A stretch of DNA of 64,000 nt, from NCBI GenBank assembly GCA_031763025.1, contig JASSKH010000001.1, positions 23,189,840 through 23,253,839 on the forward strand. Reading direction: 5' to 3'. Below are positions 26,701-38,700 of the stretch, one piece after another (the first letter of the stretch is position 1; every line of letters starts with the position of its first letter). A model generated the notes under the pieces. It did not search any database. It was given only the letters and a program-made list of their open reading frames with translations, and was not told where the DNA came from. Position numbers and translations under genes: made by a program. The DNA comes from Macrocystis pyrifera. Lineage: Eukaryota; Sar; Phaeophyceae; Laminariales; Laminariaceae.

Positions 26701-29700
26701 CGCCTCGGTGGCTTAGTGGTACCCTCGAACGCTACTAGAGTTGATTCCGTGAGTTCGAATCCCACCACGGTGGGGAATTCTTCACTTTTCTGAATTAAAA
26801 AATGAGGAATTCCTTATTTTCAAGAATGAAAAAAGAAGTCAACCGCTGACAGCGCGTGGCGTGAGTAGGCGCAATCAATTAGACGAGAGTCGACGAGGGA
26901 AGAAAAGGGCTGGATGAAGTCTTCTGACGACATATACGAAGGCACGAACCGTAGCGGGGAGGGGGGAGGAGAGAGAGCCTACTACAAGTCCCCGATTCTG
27001 AGTTACGACTAGGAGGGGAGAGAGAGAGAAAAAAAGGGCGAAGACAATAAATGGCAAGAAAAAGAAAGAAAAAAACACGGTCGCTGTGAGAACGAGGGAG
27101 GGTGTGAAGCGCCGTTGGCGGTATAAACAGCTACCAGTGCCTTCGGTGCAAAGAGCAGAAGCTCGTCGCTGTAACCAATTGACGGAAGTCCGCCACCGCC
27201 GCGTCCTTTCACGTACTTTTTACAGGACTTCATCGGCAGACGCTCTTCACGCAGAGGCTCTGCCAGGGGAGTGGACGGCGACGGTCTCTGGAGCTCTGGT
27301 GAGCGAACGCGTCGGTTGACGTACTCTAGGCTTGACCCGTCAAGATATTTTTAGACTGTTCATATTCAGTTTTACTATGGTAATCTGGACCAGAAAAGAG
27401 GGGACGCCAGCAGGGTAGATCCCTTTTCGGGAAAGCCTCCTTGTTGTATGGGGAGACAGTGATTGAGTATCACTCCGTGAGCGATATCGCAGCTCTACAA
27501 CAGCACGACAAAGTAGAAAGAGGCTAGGAAAAAACAGAGCTTATAGAATATAAATATATGTATATATATCATACTACTGATATTCATAGACCGTCAATCC
27601 GAAGTGTCGTTGCAATTGATTGCCCTTACGTCCGCCATGTCTCTCGGCGGGTGCGTCTGGTCACAGTCGCATCGAACCTACGTTAGCTTCAAGTACATCG
27701 CAACCCACGGTAGTGAGTGGTGCACCGTATCTCAGGTGCCTGTAATTGCTTGCTATAACAAACATGATTGTACATCGTGCCGTATCAAGCGTGGTGGGAT
27801 CTGCCAGTGTATGGCTCGTGACCCTATCACGGAGGCACCGAGAAGTAGGTTTCTCGTTCCCATTTTTCCCCACATCTGAAAGTCGAGGAACAAATGGGAT
27901 GAGGGGGCGAGGACCAAGCGAAGCGTAGAAAACATGCCGACTGTGGCAGACGTTATGCGTGCTTCGTTAGACGAAAGCGTATGGTAACTACGGTGGGGGG
28001 CGGGCTGCGGTATCTGAGAAAATATAGTGTCGGAGACCACCTACATAAACGCTCCGCCTTTGTCGCCCCTCAAGCACGGCATAAGCGTATGTTAATTCCG
28101 GAAGAACCGCACGGAGACACGCTACAACACTGCGTGCCGACAACCAGGTAAACGCGTTCCGGGTGCATCACACCGCGATCGCATACCTCAGCGCGTATCA
28201 CCGTCAGAGGGGTCTGGAAAATCGTACACAACGTTCCCACGGGACAACCAACGGTAGCAGAACCCCTAATCAACTAGGCTACAAGTTTGGGGACAATAAG
28301 GAATAGAAGGCACCCGCAAAAAGGATACGCATCAATAGAGCGACGACATTGAGATAAGAGAAGGGCCAACAAGTATGGGTGTGATCTCATGCCGCAGCAG
28401 AGAGAGGCCTCATTGATCCCAAACTATATACGAATTAACGTACGACGCGATGTTACAACAGTAATCTGGACCAGAAAAGAGGGGACGCCAGCAGGGTGGA
28501 TCCCTTTTCGGGAAAGCCTCCTTGTTGTATGGGGAGACAGTGATTGAGTATCGCTCCGTGAGCGATATCGCAGCTCTACAACAGCACGACAAAGTAGAAA
28601 GAGGCTAGGAAAAAAACAGACCATCCCGCCCGCCCATCGTTGGTAGCGAGGTGTACCGTCGACAACGACATCAGTTTTGTTATTGTTTATTTTACCGGGG
28701 TACCTACTCTCTGCGACGAGGTGCCGCGTTGATTGCTAGACAACCAACGCGGGAGTAGTAACCCTGGGTGAGAGTCTCCGGCTGGTCGCAGCAGGAGGCC
28801 TCATTGATCCCAAACTATATACGAGTTAACGTACGACACGACGTTACAACAGGATTCCCTTAACGGTCGAAGATTGACCCGTCGAGGCGTATTTAGACAG
28901 TTTTAGTGTGGGATTCCCTCGACGGTATAGGTTTGACCCATCAAGAAATATTTAGACTCGGTTCAGTGTTAGTGTGGGGTTCCCCTCACGGTATAGGTTT
29001 AGCCCGTCAAGACACCCGTAGAGTTAATATACGCAGTTTCAGGGTGGGATTCCCTTGACGGTTTAGGTTTGACGCATCAAGATACATTTAGGCTGCACAT
29101 ATACAGGTAAAGTGTTAGTGTGGGATTCCCTTGACGGTCTAGGTGTGACCCTTCAATGCGCCTTTGGATCAAACATGTAAATATTTTTTAGTGCGCAATT
29201 ACCTTGGCGAGTTTGACCCGTCAAGACACACTTAGACTGAATATATAAAGTTCTAGAGTGGTATTCCCTTGACGGTCAAGCTTTGAACCGTCAAGGCGTA
29301 TTTAGACCACACATATAAATATTTAGATTGCTATTACCTTGACGGTCTAGATTTGACCCGCCAGAACACATTTAGACTGAATATATTCAGTTTTCGTGTC
29401 GGATTCCCTTGACGGTCTAGTTGTTACCCGTCAAAACGTATGTAGACCGAACATATACATATTTTGATTGGGAGTACCTTAACGGTCTAGGTCTGACCCG
29501 TCAGGACACGTTCAGACTGAATATATATACAGTTTTTGTGTCGGATTATCTTGACGGTCTACTATTGACCCGTCAAGACGCATGTAGACCAAACATATGA
29601 AGTTTTAGTGTGGGATCCCCTTGACGGTCTGGGTTTATCTCGTCAAGACACATTTATTCTGAATTATACAGTGTGAGTAGGGATTCCCTTGAAGGTCTAG

Positions 29701-32700
29701 GGTTGACCGATCAAGACATGTTTTGATATCTTGACTGGATATATAAGTACAAATACTGTAATAGTGTGGGACTTAAGACTTAAATAAGTTTGATGTACTA
29801 GTTTTAGAGTGGAGTTTTAATTTTCCGTGACGGCTGACCGTCAAAGAACAAGAGTGCCGTCAACATACCAGGTATTTACTGGTGAGGAACATTAATGTTG
29901 TTCGTTGAGGTTTTCGCTGGTCTGTTTTACCAAGGATAACTCTTCACTAGACTACGGCTAGCTGCACGTACGTACAACCCGATGTTTTCTTTTGTCTTCC
30001 TACAGTATCCTTTTACTCTGCCGCCGATCATTCAAAGCAAGCACTGGATTGGATGAGGCCTCCTGCCCCGAAGCAGGGGGGACTCGCCCGGGATACACTC
30101 CGTGCTTAGTGCGTTCGCAGTGCGGCGGCCATCCCTGAAATTGAAATGATCTTGCAGAAAAAAACTGCTAAGACTGCAGGGTGGGTGGGAAGGACTGTAT
30201 TTTTCCTGTGCCTGTTACCCTGTTCTGGCAGGGGAGCTGGTCTTCAACAAAGTGATCGACTCGAGCGTTTATTTTTCTAGTTGATCTCATCAAATCGTGA
30301 CTCCTCATTTCGTGCCAAATTTGAGTTCATCTGATTGGGTGACGGTTTTACTACAGTATTCTTTTACGCTGCCACCGATCATTCAATGCAAGTACTGAAT
30401 TGGATGACGCCTCCTGCCCCGGTCAGTTGGTCCTAACCAAACTTCTTTGTATTCATTGGTTCTTAATTGATCACTTACCGGGCGCTGTTTTGTCCTACAC
30501 AAACTTGTGCTGTTACGTCAGCTGCCCTTTTTTAACGTCTTTCGTCAATCAGCCAATCCATTCATCCAGAAAGCAGCCACGAAAAACACAGGCAGTGTGC
30601 TCAGGAGAAGGCCGGGATGTACGTAGCCCTCGCGAAAGCGTATCGACTGCACACGGACGTTTTTTTCCTCCACACCTCTTGACCATTCACCCCCGCTCCA
30701 ACAGACACATTCGGGAGCTCCCATTTCAGCGGCGTGTTTCCTCCACGCCTATTTTACCATCCATTCCCACTCCAACAGATGCATCCGGGAGCTCCCAATC
30801 CAGCGGCACGCATTTTTGGTACGGGGAACACGAGCTTGAGGAGGGGAACAACTATTGGCCGGACGGACTGGCGACGTTCGAGGATTGGACCGGAGGGCTC
30901 GGGGCGTGTTCGACGGACGACTTCGTGGATTGGAAGTACGAGGGGATCATGCTCCACTACTCGAACGTGTCAGACATGGTGCTGGGGAGAGAGCCGGAGG
31001 GAGGAATGGTGCTGCAGCAACCAAAGGCAATATGGGCGAAGGGACAAAAGCGGCATTGTGTAGGGCTGAACGGCGTAGTTTGGCGCTTGCGCGAGTACAT
31101 ACGCTGTCTTTTCGTTTTTTTTTTTCTTTTGTCGCGAGATCCGTACGAGTATGTGCGTCGTGTGGAGCGCCGACATTGGCTGGTTAGCGAGAAAACCAGC
31201 TGTTGGACAGAGCGCTTGAGGGGTTCATCTCGCGGTCAAGGGCGGCGATAATTAAACACACCTCAGAAAGCAGGATTAACCTTTAACGGTACTACAGTAG
31301 CCGGTACCGTTACAGCATGCACACTGATATACAATACGCATGAAAACACCCCCCCTGATGTGAATTTCCGAGACAACAATGTTCTCCAAAGCATACCCTA
31401 AGGGCCTAGGGCATACACAAAGAAAATGGTGGCTCCGAGAATATCTCGTCGAAACCTTCCCATAGCAGACACATCGCTGGGCATTCGCGCTCGCCCCGGT
31501 GTCGAGTTACCCGACTACGAAATTCGTTCGAGAGCGGGTCGAAACTTGCCTGATATACGGTAGATACATCAGATTCTCGGCTGGTCGGCGTCTGGGCCGT
31601 ACACGTCAATGCGACCTTGCGCAGGAGCAGAGGAGTAGGGCAAGTCCACCACCGAAGACAGGAAGTTGTACACGGTGGCGCTTGGAGCGAACACGAGCGC
31701 TTTCTCGCGCCCCCCAGACCCAGCGCTTTTTACGCCCAACGGCTCCAACAGCAAGACGCGCAACGTCGGAAAACGCGCGCTCTACAGTGCCACACTCCCC
31801 CTCAGGAGGGGAATAATAGTTGGAAACGATTGCTGGTGCCCTATGTCCAGGGTTGTGAGTAAGACGTGCCTTGGCTAGGATTCACGGCTAGTTATTGCAC
31901 TACCTAGAGTAGTTGGGCGACGACGTAAGTCGGCTACAGCAGCTGACGTTAGTGTTTACTTGGTATTCATTAAAAAATACAATACGAGCCGCAAGCGCGG
32001 CAATCAAACACAAAAGACGCAGGACTCTGAAAAAAACGAATCCAACGCATAAAACTACAACAGCAGTACCTACATGGCCAACTGGTAAGTACAGTTATGG
32101 TCGGCGACTTTTTGTAGACTTGTAGCAGTCGGCGACTTCTAGTCACAGTCCCACGCATCTAATTTACGACATACATTGAATAGCAAATTCGCCCCTACCC
32201 GGGCATCCCACATCACCACCGATCGACCGCTCGGTATACACCCCTCCGTGCAGGCTTTGCGACTAGGGAGCACGGTCACAGGCAACAGCACCGCGTTTTC
32301 GAACGGCACGGACAACAACTCCACCGCCACCTCGAGCCTGTCAGAGGGAGGCAACGCTACCACGGCGGCGGAAGAGACGTACGTGATGTGGATGGGTGCC
32401 GGCGAGTCAAAAAACGGAACCTTCGGCCTGTCTGCCGTGGCGACGAGCGGCTACCCCGACGGGCCCTTCAGCCTGAGGCGCACCCTCTACCCAGACGGAA
32501 ATGAGACCCACGACCAGACGGTCTTTGTCGGTAAGCCCAGGCTCTTCGTTTATGCTTGCGGCGGCAGGGGTAGAGTCTATTTTTCCTGAGGCTCCTACGA
32601 AGTGCCACCGTAGGGTTATATGTGTAGCATCTACGTTTTTTTTCTCCGGCTTCTTCCTCCCTTGAAGAGCTCTACTGTATACCTCACCCCAAACAATCCG

Positions 32701-35700
32701 AAAATTATAATGGAATCCACAGTAGCTACCCTGACGGAATTGAGGACACACAACCAGACGGTGTTTAGCTGGAAAGCCCCACACCCCTTTTGGTCGTGCA
32801 TGCGCTCGGCTCCGTGCGGAGGGAAAAAAAAAAGGTTTGTTTTCAGGTTCTCGCGCGCGGAGAGACGCAGACCCGATGTGACCGATGCTTGATATCGTAT
32901 TTTGTTTCCAGCAGTTTAGTGCTTGTGTGCGCAAGCGTTGAGGCGGGAGGGGCAAGGCGCGCGCGCGGGGTGGGTGGAGGGGTATCCAAGTTTTACCTCG
33001 CGAACTCGCACATGAGCATCCGCTTAGCTCGCCCAACGTGTACTGTCAGGGACTACTGTTGTTGTCGTATGGCCGCGGGCTGTTCAGGCATAAACCGTTT
33101 TGGTTTAGGAATCAGCTGTTTGTTGTGTGAGTGCTGGATTGGCGAAGCATTCTGGCCCTCCATCGGCTTTGCAGCTTGAATCTCGGCAAACCGGTCCCGA
33201 AGGTTGAGGACACCCTTCGGGATCAGTTTGCCGAGATGCAAGCCTCAAAGCCGATCGCAGTTCCGGATTGCAGTGTTAATCCGACACTCGCACACTATAC
33301 AACTGATTCCTCAACCAAGCGTTTCTGCTTGAATAGTCCGCGGTCATACGGTAATAACACGTGAAGCGAGCTAAGCGGATGCTCATGCGAGCTTTCCGGG
33401 CGAAAAATGTGTACCCTGCATCCGCCGCCAACCCCCCCTCCTGATAATGAGCAAACACACACACACTCCCCCTGTCCGCCTTCTCCCTGCCGCTGAAGCG
33501 CTGCGGGTGCAAACACTTAACAGCTCGAAAGTTCCGAGGTCAAGCAATGGAGGCAACGGAAGTGAGGTTTGCAAGGGTACAGTTTATTCAGCTCTATGTA
33601 CGGTCGTTTCTGTCTGCGTATGCGGCCATCTAGTTTCGTTTCTCCCAGCACAAGCAAATAAAAGCCGGGGGTGACTTGCACGTGTCGCACCAACAATCGA
33701 GCGGCACAAATATGTCTCCATGTGTACAAAAGCAAGATGTCGTCTGAAACAATCCTTCACTAAATGCCTTTCCCCCCTATACTACATACCTGATATATAA
33801 CTGGTATAGGTTGGGTTGGCGTCGGTTGGCGACGACGCTGTAACATACGGCTCTCACTGCGTGTGAGCTAGACAACCACCGTACCGTTTTTGTTCAATTA
33901 TGTTTTTTTGGCGGTTACCACACCTGGCGGTCGAGATAGTTTTTTTTTTTGCGGGGAGAAACTTAACTCCGCACAAGGGTAATGATCGTATCACGTTGTG
34001 TTTATATGGTAAATCACCCACGAGGCAGTTACATAGTAAACCCAGTGCTGTCTCTTGAAGTGGCCACACCTGAAAACAAGTCAATTCATTGTCGCTGTCA
34101 TCCATATGCAATAAAATCCGCCTCAAAAGCGGTTCTTATTACGGGGGACCATGGTAAATAGGATCAAATGTTGTCAGTAAAAATAGGTAAATATATACTG
34201 TTATGTATACCACAGGTCCTATTAACTATGGACCCCCGTAATAGTAGGATGCAGCTCACCCTTCATGCGACTCGCTGGACACCTCACGGCGCTTCGCGCT
34301 TGGTGCAAGCAATGTCTGCCTGGTAGGTGAATACCCGACGTGCTCCGTCCGGCATTGTAGGGATGCGAGAGTCTATGATCATGCGTCTACGGCCATGCAT
34401 GATATGAATGCCCCCCCCCCCCCCCCCCCCCCCACCTTAGGTAAGATTATTCAAGGTAGGAAAGACGCGGGACAAACAACGTACTGTTTCTTTCTAGATG
34501 TGCAGAAAGACTGACACACAGTATGGAGAAATGAATTGTGGAAAAAACTGTGGGAAATAGGAATCAGAGGAAAGATGTGGAGAATGATGAAAAAGATGAC
34601 GGAATGTGCGAGAAGTGTTGTGATGCTGGACGGGGAAATATCGAAGTATGTTGATATTTTACAAGGTGTTGCACAGGGATGTACGTTGTCACCTAACTTA
34701 TTCAAGATATATATTAACGACCTGATAGTAGCAGTCGAGGGAGCAAGGCAGGGAGTCACGGTAGGGGAAGATACGGTGTCGGGATTGACGTTTGCGGATG
34801 ACTTCGTGGGGATATCAGAAACACCCGAAGGATTGCAGAAACAAATAGAGAAGGCGCTAGAATACACCAGGAAATGGAGGGTGACGGCGAACGTCAAGAA
34901 ATGCGCAGTAGTTGTTTGCAACGAAGATAAGGTAAACCCGGTAAATTTCAGTTGGAAGTGGGGAGAAGATGAATTGCCGATCGTAGACCAGTATACATAC
35001 CTTGGCGTAGAGATATCAAAAGACTGCTCTTGGGATACACATATAGTAAACGTAATAGGAAAGGGTAAGACACAATTAGGCAAGATGGATGCGATCCTAA
35101 CAGACCCGAACCTTGACACCAGGATTAAGAGATGTATCTTGATGAATGTGATAATACCAAAGCTAGAATATGCAGGAGAAGTATGGGAAGGGAACGCGAA
35201 ACTCGTAAAACAGTTGGAAACAGTACAAATGACAGCAGCTAAAAAAATACTAAGATGCTCAAGTACGACTAGTAATACAGTATTAAGAGCAGAACTGGGA
35301 ATGCGCCCACTCAAGACAAATAGAGACATGAGAAAGTTGAACTGGCAATATAAAGTAAGGAACATGCCAAAAAAGAGGTTGCCAGCCATAGTTGATAGAG
35401 CTGTATGGGAGAAAGTATCAAAAGGGCGAGCTGGAATAAGGTGGGATGGCGTAGTTGAGAAAGTATGGAAGGATCTAGGGGGAAACCAAGTAGAGATGAT
35501 GTCCGCCGGGAAGTTTGGGAGGTACAAGGCAGAAGTAGAAGAAAGGATAGAAAGAAGGGAAAGGCTAGCGCTAAGAAACAAGGTGGAATCGGAAAAAAAA
35601 CACTTAGAGATATACGGGGGATTGAGGGGAGGAATAGGAATGAAAACGTATTTGCATGGCCCAATGGACTTCGCGAAAACGCTGAAACTGCGCTTTCATG

Positions 35701-38700
35701 TAGGTGACCTGGACCTGCCAGAAAGAAGAAAGGTACACCAGTAGCCGGTAAGAGGAGAAAGTAGACGCACAGATGTGCCTGTGTGGCAAAGCAATAGAGA
35801 GTAGAACTCAGATAGTAGGAGAATGTGAAATATATAAGGAGGAACAGGATGTGTTAGAAGAGGAGATGAGGAAAATAGACGAATGTGACATGGAGGAGTT
35901 TGATACAATGAATATCAGCGAGAAAACGCGAGAAAACGATCGCTATCCTAGGAGATAGATGGTGGCCACAGGAGGCCAAACAGGAAGGGGATAAGATTAA
36001 CAAAAAAAATCTATGTAATTTATGGAAACAACGTAATGAGCGCCCAATTTTTGGAGGTGTCTCTATTCGGAGTAGGAACGGTGCTCCGTCTCGAAAGGGA
36101 TGCGTGGTCAATTGTCAAATGACTAAGGCAAGCAACAAATGAGTACCCCCCCCCCCCCCCCCCCCCCCCTCTGGAAAGCGGTTCTTGGTAGGATGCAGCT
36201 CACCCTTCACGTGATTCGCCGAACACCTCACGGCGCTTCGTGCTTGATGCAAGAAGTGTCTGCCTGGTCGGTGAAACTCGACTTGCTCCGTCCCGGTATG
36301 GTAGGTATGTGAGGGTCTATGGTTGTACGACTCCAACTATTTCATGACATGGTATACCCCCACCGAAGTGTTTCGAATCATCCGGTGTACACAATTGCTG
36401 TTGTCCGACCTCGTTAGCCATCGCTCCAGCAGACAAAGTGCCGTCTTACCGCGCAGTCACACGTTCACTGGTCTCTTTCAACTATGGCTACCACAACAAC
36501 ATGAAGAGGGACACATAGCGTAAAGAGTGAAGCAACGAACAATTGCGAAAAGACGAGCCTTCCAATAAACACACACAAGCAGCTGCAGCAAAACGAACGC
36601 CAGAAATCCACCGACCCTTACTGCAGCAACAAACAAGGTCTGTTCCTTTCCCACGACCCTGAAAAGGGTCTGACGGCAGGGGTTACCTGGCTCGCACATA
36701 CTACGCCGAGATCGACTACGTGTTGCCCGAGGCCGTCATGCAACCAGTTTGGAACTCCGTCAAGACCTCCGATGGATCAGTGGACTTTGGGCTGAGCTAT
36801 CACAGGGCCTTCTACTCCAAAGACTACGACGATTACCACGATATTTACTTGCAGAGGTAAGCGGAGGGGGGGGGTGTAACAGTTTTACTTTACCGGTACT
36901 GCCAGCCAGCCCGGCAGAAAGAACTCCTGGTCGAAAAGTGTGCTAGTTTGTCGAGAGTGTCGAGACATTGGTTGATAGTCAGCTAGTGAATGAACACAAC
37001 GTATCGTAGGGCAAGGGTTTCTTCTGCACGTATGGAAGTCTATTCGAGCCTCGAGCCGAAGCCCCTTGCAAGCGGCCGGATGCAAAGCAAATAGCCCGTG
37101 AGAGTCGTGGCGGATACCTTAAAAGCATCCCACGTCCCCCATCCCCCCTCCCCCTTCCCACGTGCACCTAAAAGCACCGACCGGCGAAGCATAACGTATG
37201 TGTGGTTGTTGCCATTGCTGTTGTTGTTTTTGTTGCTGCTGTTCCGGCATGAACTCATCGGCACAATCTAGTCCGACACGCCAGGCTCCAAACATTCTTG
37301 CGGAGAGAAATAAAACAGACCACAGGAAAAAACTGGTGGTGAAAAGCGAGCACAAACCTGACGTCAGAGAAGCGTGCAGAGCATCAGCCAAAGGAATTGA
37401 TAGGTTCATCGTTCGTATCAGATACGTTGTGTTCTATGTACGACCTTTGGAAACGCAAACGTGAACAACAATAAAATCATAGAAGAAAATGAAAGAGAGT
37501 GCGTACGCAGTTCCTCATACCAACACAAAAACATCAACAACATATGCGAACCCTTTCCGCCGTGCCTGCTTTATCGTCCCTCTTTTCCGTCGAACCCAAA
37601 ATCATACAAAAGATGGCGTATGGAGGACTTGCCTTGGCAAGTGACCTGCGTGAACCGCATAACGGGAGAAAACCGCGACGTCCCATATGGGGAGTTCAAC
37701 GAGGGTCGCGGGTACTGCAACCAGCCGGAAGAGTACAAGGTGAAAAAGCCAATACCGAGTAGCCACGTGGGCCACCACTCTGGAGGGGCGGAAATGTAAG
37801 GGCCGAGTGGATGTTCGCTTTTACAACCAGACGAGAAAGGTGTATGATGTATGTATACAGTAGTCTGACGCTGCTTTTCGCTTCCTTCTTCCGCTCCAGA
37901 TTCGAGGGAGCCTGTTCTGTGACCACAGGCTAGATTGAGCTGATGAGCTGCAGTAAGAACAATAGTCAGCAACAAATACTAGGGGTGGCGGTGGTGGCGG
38001 TAGCAGTGACGGCGGCGGTGGTGGTGCCGGTGGTGGTGGTGGTGGTGGTGGTGGTGGTGGTGGTGGTGGTGGTAATGGTGGTGGTGGTGGGGGTGATGGT
38101 GATGGCGGTTGTGGCAGCGGCGGCGGCGGTGATGGCGGTTGTGGAGCCGGCGGCGAGGTGGCGGTAGTGGCCGTGGTACCATCACCATTATCCTTAGCAG
38201 CATTCAGGCGTGCATATAGGCCCTTTTTTTACATCCAGGTCGGTTTGAGAACCGAAGAACCGTCCAAACCCTTCGGTAAGAGCCGATGCATTCATCCTAT
38301 CAGTTTACGCTCATTCTACCAATCTACGCCAAGCACAAGCCCCCAACGCAGCTACAAAGTGGCAGGACCCGCCGGTATTTTAAGGGGGACCCTACCTCCG
38401 TTTCCGCAGAGTGCTGCAGTACAGGCTTCCATCTAATACAACGCAAATATTTCTCTGGGCTGTTTTGCATTCCGTCGAATCAATCGAAACCACCCCCGAG
38501 CAAGGCGAGTTCAATAACGCGGAGCCGTTAGACGTCCCGTCTCCTTTTGTTGGTTACTCTGCCACCGGGGCGGCCACGCAGACCCGTTGCGGAAACGGAG
38601 AACGTTTTTCGTTTTTAATGACAACCCTAACCCTCCTCGTCTTCGAAATGCAAGTCGGCATACTGATATATCGCGAAAACTGGTGACTGTCCGTGGGCCG

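Noticed and set aside
34451-35581. 376-codon minus-strand frame opposite the LINE
   Set aside because: It is the antisense of the reverse transcriptase region. The plus strand has the FADD and QGCTLSP motifs.
37943-38203. Poly-Val (+) and poly-His (-) frames
   Set aside because: A GGT microsatellite; no join to the neighbouring exons in phase.
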